DNA from: Dillenia suffruticosa
Taxonomy: Eukaryota > Streptophyta > Magnoliopsida > Dilleniales > Dilleniaceae
Direction: 5' to 3'
Assembly: GCA_033439265.1 (NCBI GenBank)
Contig: JAVTVX010000005.1
Span: forward strand, 2,242,001 to 2,306,000
DNA length: 64,000 nucleotides
How positions within the stretch are numbered: position 1 is the stretch's first letter; each line of letters opens with the position of its first letter. Shown one piece after another: positions 50,401 through 62,799 of the stretch. The translations under genes were made by a program, and so were the position numbers. Below the pieces are notes generated by a model, which was not told the DNA's origin, did no database searches, and saw only the letters and a list, made by a program, of their open reading frames with translations.

Positions 50401-51883
50401 TTAGCCCACCGTTCTCAGGTTTTTTACGAACTTGACACTGGCTAGGACCCCTGGAGTTTTGACCCTTGACTCGCTGAAGTATCCTTGTCCGGAAGATCGG
50501 TAACAGCTTATAAACTCTCCTGCAAGCTTAAAATAAAATTCAGTTAAAATTAAATTAATTTTTTAAATATAATAAAATTTTTAATGTTTTATAAAAATAT
50601 TTAATCTTTATTTATAAAATTTTATATTTTTCCTTAAAATTTTTTATTTTAATTAACAAATACTATAAAATAAAATAAGTCAAAATTTTTAAACACCATA
50701 AATATCTTAATTCATAAATGAATAAAATATTACATAAAATAAACTTATCAATAGGATTCATGATTTATTTAATAAAAAATTGTGCAAACAGACTTATATT
50801 TAAATTTTTAGATTAAGTAATCAAATATAAATCTTTTTTAAATTCAATTTTTGAGAAACGTATTTAAAAAAATAAAACTCGATCATGTTTGATCGGATGC
50901 ACATAAATAATGTGCAGTTAAGGGGTGCAAACCTAAAATATAGTAAGGGAAGTTTTCATTCTTATATATATTTAAAAAAAAAAAGAAGAAGAAAGAAAAA
51001 GGTTATAAATAAACTCATGTAATGCAATCTTTTAATTATTTTGTATTTTATTTAATATTACAAAATTTTGATATAAAAATATGAAATCTTTTAATTAGAG
51101 AATTTTTTCATAAATAAATCTAAAATTTTCATTATACTAAAAAATTAGTATTAACAGTAATTTTTTAGATAAAAAATTGGCTCTACCAACCCCCTCATGT
51201 TCATATTGTTGTGAGATTTAGATGGTGTTTGGTTTACATTCGAGAATCGAAATTAAAATTAGAATAAAAATTTTTGATATGATTTTCATAAAATTCATAT
51301 TTTTATAATTTTATAAATTCCTTATTTTAAAGATTTTATTTCTAAATTTTTATTTTTATTTCATTAATAAGATATCTTATATGAATTTGAATGGAATTTT
51401 AATTTTCATTCATTTTAACTTACGCCGGGTTAAATCTTTTGATTCGAAACCTAAAATCTCATGATGGGATTTATGCATTGGTCACGATTAGGGTTGACTC
51501 TCGTCCCAACCTTCTCATGCTGTCCACCTAACGTTTTTTATAAAGCAAAGAACATCGGAATCCTGCCTAAGCGGTGATTGCCATGCGTACGTGATATTCC
51601 CCTGAACCATGCCGGCATTTCGGGTCTCCGTCGAGAGGCATTAAATTCTCACCCACATCTTTCGTCCCTCCCTCCTCCAAAAATTTTGCAACTAATTTTC
51701 TGTTTATGACGAATAATTTAAACACAGTGAATGCAGTTTTTAATTTCTTTCTTTATCAAAGACAAAAATCTTCTTAAAAATTATATCTCAAGCCGCAAAA
51801 TGCTCGAGATGATTGAAAACACTATTGCCATGAAGAGAGAATGCAGATCTCAAGTTATAAATTTTTTGCTTTAATAATGATTG

Positions 51884-51919
<36 letters not shown>

Positions 51920-52780
51920 AATGTTGTCATGATATTTTGATTGGAAACAACTCGAGGGAAATGTAGTAAATGAGTGCAATTTTTTGAATCCAAGGGCGCA
52001 TATTTTTGAATGAAGGGGCAATACCGTAGTTGAGTGATAAGAAGTTGGGCAAAATGAATGAATGAACAAGTGTACGAAAGCACATTAAAGGGTTTGGTTT
52101 AATGCCAAAGCTGAAAATCAGATTTTAGGAGCAACCGTCGCTTTCATTGCAAGGTTGTCATCATGACCCCCAAGCAAGTCCTCCTCCATGCATCATCTCA
52201 CCTTAGTCCTCACCCATCAGATCTACACACTCTATTTACCAATTTTTATTTTCTTTTTTCTCGTATTTTTAATTTTGCATATGGCAAACTAATGTTTTGA
52301 TCTCGCAGAAAGGATTATGCACTTCATAATTACCTTATATCCAATCCAAGGAGCCATGTTATGATCATATAACTTTTCAACAAATTTATTTTACTTCTTG
52401 TGGTACTTTTGGAAACATTCATGCAAGAGCAACCTTTTTCTTTCTTTCCTTTTTTAGTATTTTTATTATTATTATAATTTTTGTGTAGGGCCAAGGGACT
52501 CACTTGAGTACGTAGGAACTAGTTGGAGGATGCAACATCCAAATTGTGACCCCAGTTGGAGTTTCTTATTCTTCTCATTTGGACCCTTAATTTCATATCA
52601 TGTCCTCCTTTCGCCAACCAACCGTTTGAAACCGGAAAGGGTTATTAAGTTTGTAAATGGTCTCTGTCTTTGCCATTAAAAGAAAGAAAATATATTCAAA
52701 TTGCCTCTACGTTGGGCAAAATATCTTTAAAGAAAGAAAGAAAATTTTTTTAACAGCTGATACTTCCTTTTGTTTTTGTA
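50401..52780. other. AT-rich spacer
   Basis: No gene recognised. A GA tract lies at about 51888-51916. A long, very AT-rich stretch (50520-51420) has no clear repeat structure. Confidence 0.4.
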
Positions 52781-52794
52781 CCATGATTAAGTTA

Positions 52795-52985
52795 TCAATT
52801 CAATAGTCGGGATTTTATCCTGACTAATATGGAATGACCGCTTGCAGAGCCTAATTGAGGAGACAGATCTCCCGACACTGATTTTTCCGTTTTCATGGGG
52901 AATCGAACTCCCGACCATTATTAAGGATCATTAGTCCCTGAATAACTAAATCATCATACGTTGGTCTAATACTTCAATAATAGTA
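52795..52985 (-). mobile_element. SINE-like element with strong B box
   Basis: On the minus strand GGTCGGGAGTTCGATTCCCC is a textbook Pol III B box, preceded by an A-box-like TGATTTAGTTATTCAGGG. A possible short flanking repeat (TTCAATA) is too weak to fix the ends. It is not a tRNA: no cloverleaf can be drawn around it by eye. Confidence 0.55.
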
Positions 52986-53369
52986 AAAAAAATTACTTAG
53001 AGATATAATTTTTTTTTTTGAAAAAAACATGTATTTCGTTGCGTAGTAAGTAAATTTTATCAAAATATATATAATATCTACAAATTACGTGTATCATTAA
53101 ATAAACTTTATTATTGTGTATCTTGCCCGATTTTTATTGAAGAGGTGATTTATTATGAGATGAAAGGTTATACACAGATAACAGTTGGTATACTCAGTAA
53201 TTTCCTTCAAGAGAGCAGGTTACTGAATTATCAAATTTACTTAGTAATTTCATTGTGGATTTGCAAACATAAGAATGAAAAATCTTAGCAACAATCCCAG
53301 GTTCTTCCTCTCAACTTTATGGTTTATGGTAGGGCGAGTGGACTTAAAATCTTTAACATTTCTAATGGT

Positions 53370-53485
53370 TTAATATTTTTTTATATAATTAATTGGTATC
53401 TGAAATCATATTCTGATTAATTTGATTTGAGCGTTATCAAACCCAAATTTGAGATTTAATTAAAAAAAAATCTATTAAATTCACC
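53370..53485 (-). repeat. Partial SINE-like copy
   Basis: The 3' part, read on the minus strand (AAATTAATCAGAATATGATT, then CAGATACCAATT and an A-rich end), matches the 3' end of the 54.8 kb element. The 5' part is degenerate. Confidence 0.5.
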
Positions 53486-53532
53486 ATAAATCTATACTTA
53501 AACATTTTTAAAACAATGACAGTAATGGCAAA

Positions 53533-53574
53533 AGATAATCATAATCATGCTCCAGATAATCATAATCATGCTCC
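53533..53574. repeat. Two-copy 21-bp tandem repeat
   Basis: Two identical 21-base units in tandem, each starting AGATAATCATAATC and ending GCTCC. Confidence 0.9.
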
Positions 53575-54835
53575 ATACACACGGAATATCAAAGTCTAGC
53601 CCCTCAAATCTAACTCATTTAGATTGAGCGGTAACCACTCTACTTTTTTAATCAAAAAACTTGATTTTGAACTTTAATAATAGAAAAAATAATTTGAGAG
53701 AGTTAATCCATTAATGAGTCAGAGTATTTGAACTAAAGTAATCGAACAAAACCCGACGAATGAAAACAAAAAAAAAGGTCCAACAAGAATCGAAAAAAAT
53801 AAACATGATATAAATCCTCTCTCTCTCTCCTTCCCTCCGATCTTTTCTCAATTATTGAATTTTCATATTTGCAACAGAGTTTGAACATTTTATTTTTGTC
53901 TAAATTAATAAAATAATCTTAGCCATAAATTTATTTTTTGGGCCTGAAGCTCTAGAAGCCCACTATAACCCAAATTGGTTCTGAGATAGCACCCGAATCA
54001 ATGGGTTGCAGAAGTCGGGATTTATCATTTTGGGCTTTATTAGACCCCCAGTTGGCAATAATGGCGAGAACTTAAGCAGGCCTAGCCTAAGCCAGTGGAA
54101 TCATTGTCTTTTTCTATGACTAAATCCAAATTCCAACCATCGCGAAACTGTCACTTTCGTGCTTATCTTAAAGACCGAAAGGATTGGAAATGGGAATGGG
54201 AGTGGCAATCCATCAATTCATCCAGAAAACAACACCTTTCCGTCCAAATGACTTCATATTTCATATTCATCAGGACGAATAACCCCAGTAGTGATTGGTT
54301 CCTTTTGAAAAGCTTCAACTAAATTATAAATTTTATTTATAAATGAATTTCAATATTTATAATTAAATTCAATTGTATTTTTATACTCGTAATGATAAAA
54401 ATAAAATATTAATTTTTTTATATAAATATAACTATTTGTTTAATTATTCATAAAAATTCTTCCCCTTTAGGGTTAATCGGGATACAATGATAGAGGTGGA
54501 TCCTCTTAAACTCTTACAGAGTTTATATATATATATATATATTTTTTTTTTTTCTGATTTGTAGCTTTGAACTTTTTAATGAAATTGGAAATAAATTCTT
54601 TTTTTAACTTATTTAACAATTAAAATAAATTAGTAGGAATTAATGAATTATCTTGTAAATAAATAATTGTTTGTTCTATGCATTGTCCAATTTCTTAGAG
54701 AAGAAAAATATTTAGAACAATTTAAAAATTTTAATGTTTATTTATCTAATGAATTGAATTTAAAGAAAGTTTTATAGACATTTGACGAATGTTATGCATA
54801 TGTTTAGAAAATAAAGTGAACTTTGAGTGTATCAT
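53575..54835. other. AT-rich spacer
   Basis: No gene supported. It has a short TA repeat near 54524-54542. The small open frame near 54095-54322 matches nothing I recognise. Confidence 0.4.
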
Positions 54836-55047
54836 GATTCAAGGTCTTTTTTTTTTAATATTATATAAATTGGTATTTGAAATTATATTCTGATTAATGC
54901 AATTCAGAACTTATAGTGATCTATTTAGGGATTACCCTCCTAACGGAATATGCTCCATCCCCAAATCGCAAGTCGAACTCGAGATTTTGATTAAAAGATC
55001 TAACGTCACGTCCTATTATATCAACTGATCGTCGGTTGATTTAAGGT
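54836..55047 (-). mobile_element. SINE with near-perfect target-site duplication
   Basis: GATTCAAGGT (54836-54845) and GATTTAAGGT (55038-55047) flank a 192-bp body. On the minus strand it has an A-box-like GATCAGTTGATATAATAGG, a B box CTCGAGTTCGACTT and an A-run tail. It is homologous over its whole length to the + strand element at 25197-25393. Confidence 0.75.
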
Positions 55048-55594
55048 ATATATTTGTACTCGTCGTAATTATTTTGTTAAATTTATATTTTAAATATTAA
55101 TACAATAATATTATTTTTTTAGTACCATAATTACTTATACAAATTTAAAAGAAATTTTTTTATTTATTATAAATGACTAGTTTAAATATGATTATTATTT
55201 AATGGAAGTGTATGATACGATAATTTTATCATAATATTAAAATTTTAATATTTATTACTATAAATCTAAAAATATAAACAAAAATAACAAAGATATATTA
55301 AAGAGTCTAATTAATATCAATTATTTAAAAATTAATATTTAAGGATTTGATAATTATCTTTTTTTTTTCTTCATTCAAATAACGAAAGAATTAATTTCAC
55401 TTGGGTTATTAAAATGGTCGGCTGTGTAATGACGTGGCAGCATTTTGAAATACGCGATCCTACGTTGGAGAAGGGAGGGACCGATTTGCAAAATAGAGAT
55501 ATTGTAGGTCCTGACATGTAAAAAGTCCTGTCGCCCTCTCAGCACCATTATTTTGAATCGGCGAGTGACATCTCACAAGATGAGGGAGAACACG

Positions 55595-55595
55595 C

Positions 55596-55622
<27 letters not shown>
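55595..55622. repeat. (CT)n tract in the CDP-DAG synthase leader
   Basis: Uninterrupted CT repeat in the presumed 5' UTR, about 90 bases before the UTR donor. Confidence 0.9.
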
Positions 55623-55626
<4 letters not shown>

Positions 55627-58023
55627 TTTATTGATCGCGTTCAAACCGGGTTTTCTCTCAGCTTTCCATTAGATTTGGAAAAAGCAAAGAAACGCAAGCT
55701 TGAGATTCAAGCGTAAGCAAATCTTTCACTTTCAATTTTTTTCCCAATTTTTTTGGTCCGATTTTGCTATCTGGGTTTGTGTTAGTTTCTTGTTTTCTGG
55801 GATGCTTTTGAGTTATTTCGTGATTTATGATCACCTCTAACCAAAGGGGTATTTCAGATGGTATATGAAATGACAATTTTCAATTAGTTGTATGGCTTCC
55901 TTGTTTAGAAACAGCACGCATTAAAGTTGTTAAAATTGCCACTTTAAGATACCCGAAATTTTGTATTTTGGTTTTTGGGATTAGTTATTCCGAATGTTCA
56001 GCAAAAAAATACAAAAGGGTATAAGTGACAAATTAGCACTTGACAAAAATGAAACCACTGGATTTATGTTATTCCACCCATGAGGGAAATGATTGGGGTG
56101 TTGTGAAGCAAATTGATTGAAACTTTTGAGAACAACTTGAGAGTAGGTTGCATGCAAGGATGGAAAACAGCTGATATTAAAAACATTGGGCATGTGACCT
56201 TAACCTCAGCTGGTACCATACACATTTCTTTCCAAGCAAGATCCATGACTCAAACTTACACGCTTTGCGGAGATTTGGAACATTTTTTAGTTCGCTTGCT
56301 AAGTATGTATTGCTTGTGGGCTATTGTGTGTGCCCAATGGGTTTATTGGTGCATAGTCAGAAGGATGTTGGCTGCTGTCCCCACATTAATTGACAAAGAA
56401 AAAAGAATATTCATATTAGAGAAAAGTCACGAGGCTGGGTGGCTTCAAGTTTGTGGGTATGGAGTATGACTCTTATCATATAGAGATGGAAACGAGTGGA
56501 GTTGTGTTGAGGTGAGTATACCTCACGCCCCACTCAATTAAACATTGTTCAGCTTGTAGCTCATCTCATTTTTTTTAATATGCTGTTTTTTGGGTTCAGG
56601 CTCATCTCACACTGAGCTCACAAGGGCCTGATTCAATTCATGAGTTCACTTATATCAATTTAATTAAAATTTCTAAACTAGATATCCAAATTAGAAATAA
56701 AAAAAATGAAAGATAATTACAAAATTCATAATTATAAAATAAAACCAAAATAATGATTCAATATAAAAAAGTAAACATACTGGTCAATTAATATCTATAT
56801 ATTGTTCAATATCACAATTAAAAAGTTCCAAATAAAATGAACTTAATTAATTAATGAGTTCCTGTCTTTGGGCGTTTCTTTTTACTAGTGTTAGGCATGA
56901 CAAACTCTAAAAATAAACCTAATTAATTGTAATACACATTAAACATTAAGTCACAATATACAAATATACACACACATATATATCAAACCAACTAATGAAC
57001 CTAATGAGTTTGTGACAAACCACTATCCACGCATCGCATCCTCTTAGCACCCTCATTGTGTTGAGTGGAATCTTATGCTATTCCACTCGTATCATTTCTC
57101 AAATAAGACAAATTTTTTTTCCATGAATAGGTAGAAAATAGGGTTAATTTCTAAAGTAGTGTTAATTTTTCATGTATCATTTCTGAAGTATGATTAATTT
57201 TCCATAAATAGTTATAAAATAGGCATTGTATCTTCAAAATTTAGCATTCCTTACAAATTTTAAGAGGTAGACATCCAAACTTGTCCTAGATCCATTATTT
57301 CAATTCCTCCTATGCTTCTACCTCACTTTGGTACCATAGAATTAAAGTGTGGTCATAGAAGCTGTTGTGGTGGTGGTTGTAATAGTATTGTGTGTAACAG
57401 GTGCAGTGTATCTGTTGTAAACAAACAGGGTTTTCCACTTTGTGGAGATGTTGTAGCAGCAAGATAATGGTGTCCAGTTGTAATGGTGCATCTTGGCCAT
57501 TCGCAGGCGCTGTATTAGTTGCTATGGATCACTAGAGTTTCATACCTGTAAAGTATAATCATGGAGTTGGATATGGTTATTGGACAAGTGACACGGCGAA
57601 CATTGGATATGTGATAAGTGACATGACACAAACACGGCAAGATGACAAAGTTGTAAAAGGTTTAACACTATTTTAAGTTGCAAAGTGTCAGATTGTGTCA
57701 TGCCCAAACGATGTGTGGTAAGGACACCACAAAGATGCTCATTTCTAAAAGTGTCCATGTGATATAGTTACATAATTGGTGCTACACGCTGATGCTTTAA
57801 ATCCATGGCTTTATATGTTTTAGTCTTGACAAGCCTTAGTCTTGCTTCTTTATTTGTTATACCAATGGAGTTTTGAGCATGCTTGATGTTTTAATTTTTA
57901 TTCTATATTGCAATGCCATTCAAATGTCTAAAATATTATCTTGATTTTGCATTTCAGGGATGGTCTCTCATGCTTTATTTTCTTTGGGAATATTTTACTC
58001 TAAATCTTAGTTAAAGGTTGCAA
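55623..58023 (+). other. 5' UTR and 2.2 kb UTR intron of the CDP-DAG synthase gene
   Basis: A good donor (AAGC|gtaagc at 55713) and acceptor (ttgcatttcag ending 57958) bracket about 2.2 kb without coding potential. The sequence resumes 65 bases before the ATG. It is inferred from signals only; open frames inside it look incidental. Confidence 0.5.
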
Positions 58024-61000
58024 ATGGATCAAAGCACAAGTGGAACAACAACACCTCGTATTCGGCATCGAAAACGCTTGAGTGAGGTTTGTATCTTAAA
58101 ACGTACTCTCTCTCGGTAAAGTAATTGGTTAAAACTTTGTAATCTATTATCATTGAACATAAAAAAGAATCTCTCAATGAGCAATGTAATGATGGTTTCA
58201 TAGGTTTAAAGTCACAAACATCTGTTGGTCATGTTCAGCTCTCTAGATGTTAACAATGTTATCTTGTGCATATAGCTTTCTTGAAGCATGTGGTGCACAA
58301 CATGCATTTATATTTGTTTCGTTGGTTTAGCAATGTCAGCCTTGAAGGTGATCAAACCAGGTCCGAATAATGTTTCATGATGTAAATCTTTGCTTATTTA
58401 TTGGTTCTAGGAGTTTGGGATAATTTATTTGGGAAAATGTGGCTCTGAAATGGGTTTTTTATTTTATAGAGTTGATGACCTTGTTATACTTTGACTTGTT
58501 GGCCATGATACATTGCAAATAGATAATTGCTTGGCCTGTTGGTGCTATATGTGGATTTTTCATTATTCTTTATTATGTTAGGTTCCTGCTGAGGTTGTCA
58601 AATCAAATGGAGTCCAGTTACTTGTTAATGATCAAAATAAGTACAGATCAATGTGGACCAGGATTCACTCATCTTTGTGGATGGTTTTGGGTCTAGCATG
58701 TGCTCTTTATTTGGGGCATCTTTATATATGGGCCATGGTGATTGTCATTCAAATATTTATGGCAAGGGAGCTGTTTAATTTACTCAGACCAGCGAATGAG
58801 GATCGACGATTACCGGGATTCTGGCTCTTGAACTGGTAAAAAAAGTACATTTGATGGTTAATTTTGAAACAGGGCCATTATCTTTGCAGGAAAGTCTTTA
58901 TGGACTGCAAAGTAGCTAGAGCTGATATTTCAACTTGCTTACTACAGTATTAATGTGTTGTATGAATGCTCTCCAGGCATTTTTTCTTCACTGCCATGCT
59001 GTTTGTATATGGTCGCATTCTCAGTCAGCAGCTTGTGTACACTGGGGCTTCTGATAAATTATTCTACAAACTCACCAGTGTTTTTGTGAAGTACCAAATG
59101 GTTATATGCTACTTCTTATATATTGCAGGTCAGGTGATTAATTATTATTGATAAATATTATCGTTTTAAATTTTTGGGAATTATTATGTCCAATATGTTC
59201 CAATTTCAAACCATGTTTTCTCTTGTTCATGCTTCATTTTTGAGACCATGGACATCCATGTATGGGCCTTTTGGAATCCATGATGAGTGTTTGCTTTTGC
59301 TATATTTAGGAGTTAGGAATGAATTTCTTTTATTCATTTTCAGTTGTTTTATTGATATTTATTGCTGTTCAGTGAGTTTAGGAAAGTGCCTCTTGTAAAG
59401 CATTGTTGTCAATGTTTTGCAGGCTTCGTATGGTTCATTCTCTCATTAAAGAAGAAGATGTATAAGTATCAATTTGGCCAGTATGCTTGGACACACATGA
59501 TTCTCATAGTGGTTTTTACACAATCCTCTTTCACTGTTGCAAATATCTTTGAAGGTCTTTTCTGGTAATCACATGAACAAAGTTCTGTCATATATGTAGT
59601 TTTTATCCTTAGCTGTAATCAGTAGTTGCATAAAGTTCATACAATTGGTTTCTGTGGCACCACCCTATTTTTCTACTATGATGATAGCAGCTTTTATTTA
59701 TTTAAGTATTGTAATAATATTACGAAGTATGTCACCTGCTTGACAAGGCCACAATCCAGTACTACAAGCGAAAAGAATAACAAACTAAAAACTCTTTCCT
59801 GAATAAATTATCAGGTTATTTTGATTTTTTTCTCCGATCTTAATAATCAGGATCTCTACTCATTGGACCCTGAAGTTTGGGGGTTTGTTAAAATTCAATC
59901 TTTAGGACTATACTATGAAAATTTTGAAACCTTGAACTTTGTGAGTGATTAAATACAAAAGTTGAACCCTGCACTCTCAGAATATATCATTTGAATCCTA
60001 AACTTGTGATAGGACCCTTTTCCAAAAATGAAGCATGTGTGCTTCAATTATGTAGTACCACTGATTTCTGTAACTGTTATTTGGGGTAGGTCTCAATTAT
60101 AACTGTTCCGAGAACAGAAGGTCTCAACTATGCATGAAGCCTATGAAGCACCAAGAGGCCATTTGGCAAGTCTTGTTGAGTTGGATACGAGTTAGGACAT
60201 ACATGCTTCTGATACTTACGAGACACATATTTCTGTGTGTCCGAATAAGAAGTAATAATCTTGATCTTGACTGAGCTTGCACAAGTTGGACAACTTACTA
60301 TCCTCAAATTTTCAATTAAATAAATGATTTTGTGTCTGAATATAATTCATACTCTTGTACCATGACCAACAACAGTCATCAACATCTTTTTGGCTATACT
60401 TGTTAAAAAATTAACATGTTGTATTCTGCCTACATTTCTGAATTGTGTTGTGACTTTGTCATTGTGTGTCTTATCGAGTGTCCCCGCCCTTGTTTCATAA
60501 GCTAACATACAGCCTGATGGATTCAATTGCAACTTTGTAGAGCAACAAGTTTGATTTGCCACTCCTAAAGTCTAGGATTTTAATTGCAATAGTTCTAGGT
60601 ATAGGGTTTAGTTTGTTACCAACCCCAAAATTTAAGGTTGTACTCCACAATTTAGGGGAAGAGCAGAGGCTAGGAGCCCAAGTTCAAGCCCTAAAATTTC
60701 CACCATGCAACATGTCTCAATATTAAAAGAGTGATTAATTCATCCTTTGATCCTAAGTCTTTTACACATTTATTCTTCTTCAAATTAGTTTGTTTTTATT
60801 TTGTCATCATCTATGATAATTATGTTACAAGTTATGCTGCACAAGCAGGAAAAGTTTCAAAGACACTGAATTTCACTGCAAGATTTCTTTAAATTATTGT
60901 TAAAAGATTCCTCTTTAATTCTACTATATATGTGAACTCACATGTTAATATTATTTGATGGGTAATATTCTTAGTGATTCTGATTTCTTTGGTTGTTCTC

Positions 61001-61233
61001 AAAATGGTTCTTCATATTGGTTGTTGTGATTTCATTTGATAGCTGTTAATGTGGTTCTTGATACATGCACATACAGGTTTCTTCTTCCAGCAGCACTTAT
61101 TGCCGTCAATGATGTAGCTGCTTACTTTTTTGGTTTTTTCTTTGGGAAAACCCCTTTGATCAAGCTATCACCAAAGAAAACATGGGAGGGCTTTATTGGA
61201 GCATCAGTTGCCACTGTAATTTCTGCATTTCTG
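58024..61233 (+). CDS. CDS1: CDP-diacylglycerol synthase (phosphatidate cytidylyltransferase), N-terminal exons; continues past window
   Basis: Exons: 58024-58086, 58582-58835, 58977-59128, 59423-59564 and 61077-61233, giving 256 aa. The frame is open into a GT donor at 61234, so the gene continues beyond 64000 and about 165 C-terminal residues, including the cytidylyltransferase signature, are not in view. The enzyme makes CDP-diacylglycerol from phosphatidate and CTP, the precursor of phosphatidylinositol and phosphatidylglycerol, in the ER membrane. Seen: a short basic N-terminus ([10 protein letters not shown]), then hydrophobic spans around [69 protein letters not shown], and the conserved [20 protein letters not shown]. 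It matches Arabidopsis CDS1/2/3 by memory; which paralogue is not resolved. No defects in the visible exons. Confidence 0.9.
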
Positions 61234-62181
61234 GTAAGTTTCCTGTTTTCATGTCAAAAGTTGATCTGCCCAGATTGTTGACATGACAAGAACTTTGAGG
61301 AAGCTTTTCATAGGATTTTTCTTCTTTGATTTTAGAAAAGGTCTGTATACAACTCTATACATGCATACTTAACGCTGAATTTATGTGTGCAACACATATT
61401 TTTTAAGTTAGTGGGAGTGCATCATACCATCTTGCTGAGGACTGTAATATTGGTACTGTCAATCAATTGGTTTCTTGATTCCAAAGAAGAAAGAAGAAAA
61501 AAGATTGCTTTCTTGAACATTTTGCCTGTCCGATGTTATTATTGGCAATTTATTATATACTTGTTTCCTGTGCATGAGTGGCTCTGATTTTTATTTTAAA
61601 ACTTCTTAAATACAATTTCTTTCTGACTTTCTACGTGCATTTGTGTCATATAGTTTTGTATGTAGAAAGCTATAATAGAATTAAATATTGCAAGTATCAC
61701 GATACTGTTGCATCGCAACATATTCTCCATCACAGCTGTGTTGTGCCATGAATATTCAATCTGTTGAACATTTTGTTGTCTCTTGTTGATGAAGCCAAAT
61801 AAGGTATCTTATCCGGGCGACTAATTGAATTATATCCTAGTAATGAGTCCTTTGAGATTGTCATTTCTACCTGTATGAAAACCAAACATTGTTTTGTTGC
61901 ATGGCTTATTTGAAACAATTTGTTGGTTGCTCTGTGTGGTTTTCAACTATTGAACTCCGGAGGCAATTTCCTTACTCATTACCATGTTCAAGGTATTTGG
62001 GAAAAGACTATGATGTAGTTTGACTATCAGTTTATGCTTTACTAACCGTGAGTCTTGGATATGGGCTTTTGATTTAAATTGATACAGTGGCAACAGCCAT
62101 AGTTGCAGCCACAAAGTCATCAAATGTAGGGGTTTGATGCCATGAAGCATGTACACTGACTTGGTACATGTCAAATTTCAT

Positions 62182-62698
62182 GGGTAAATTGCATAAAACC
62201 TCCTGTGGTTTGGTCTGGTTTGTTTGCGTCATTGACACCCTTGGTACACAACAATTAACTACCTTGTCATTTACATTGTTAGCACATAACTTCTAATTAA
62301 CTAACAAAATTATCTTTGCCAACCATATGAGAACTTTAAAAACTCCAATTTGAGCCTTAATTTGATTATTAGAGGGCATATTCTTTTAATTTGAGTTCTC
62401 ATTCGATGCTTCTTTCCTTTTTTTTTATTTTAAACAAGCAAAACGTGTTGAGTCATGGTATTAGAATTTCAAATTGAGGGGATGTGAATTCTAATTACCA
62501 AATTAAGGTTCAAATTGATTTTTTTGGAACCTTAACATGCACTGTATAAGATAATTTTTGATAATTTTGTTTATTATTTTATGGCAGAGAGTTGTATCCT
62601 TACAGTGTTAACAATAACATGGCTAATTGTCAAGTTTTAAACTATATAGGGGAAATCTGCCAAAGCCAAATCACAAGGGGTTTTTAGTATAGGTTACC
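62182..62698. mobile_element. MITE-like foldback repeat
   Basis: The left end GGGTAAATTGCATAAAACC...CCTGTGGTTT is mirrored by the right end (reverse complement GGTAACCTATACTAAAAACC, then CCTTGTGATTT). A second inverted pair lies inside: CAATTTGAGCCTTAATTTG near 62345 versus the complement of CAAATTAAGGTTCAAATTG near 62500. Such sequences recur in many plant genomes. No target duplication was fixed and no coding region is present. Confidence 0.5.
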
Positions 62699-62799
62699 TA
62701 TTTTTCAGAAAAAAAAGGGACACATGATAAAGTAATATTACTTTTTAATGGGAAAATGCAAATTTTATTCATGAACAAATACAAAAAATAGGGGAAGGG

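Noticed and set aside
52860-52935. Possible tRNA gene because of GGTTCGA-type motifs (also near 9100, 29650 and 54990)
   Set aside because: No acceptor stem or cloverleaf pairing could be drawn; A/B box spacing, A tails and flanking duplications fit SINEs instead.
55981-56469. Open frames in the CDP-DAG synthase leader region
   Set aside because: They lie inside the inferred 5' UTR intron, have no recognised motifs, and codon use looks random.
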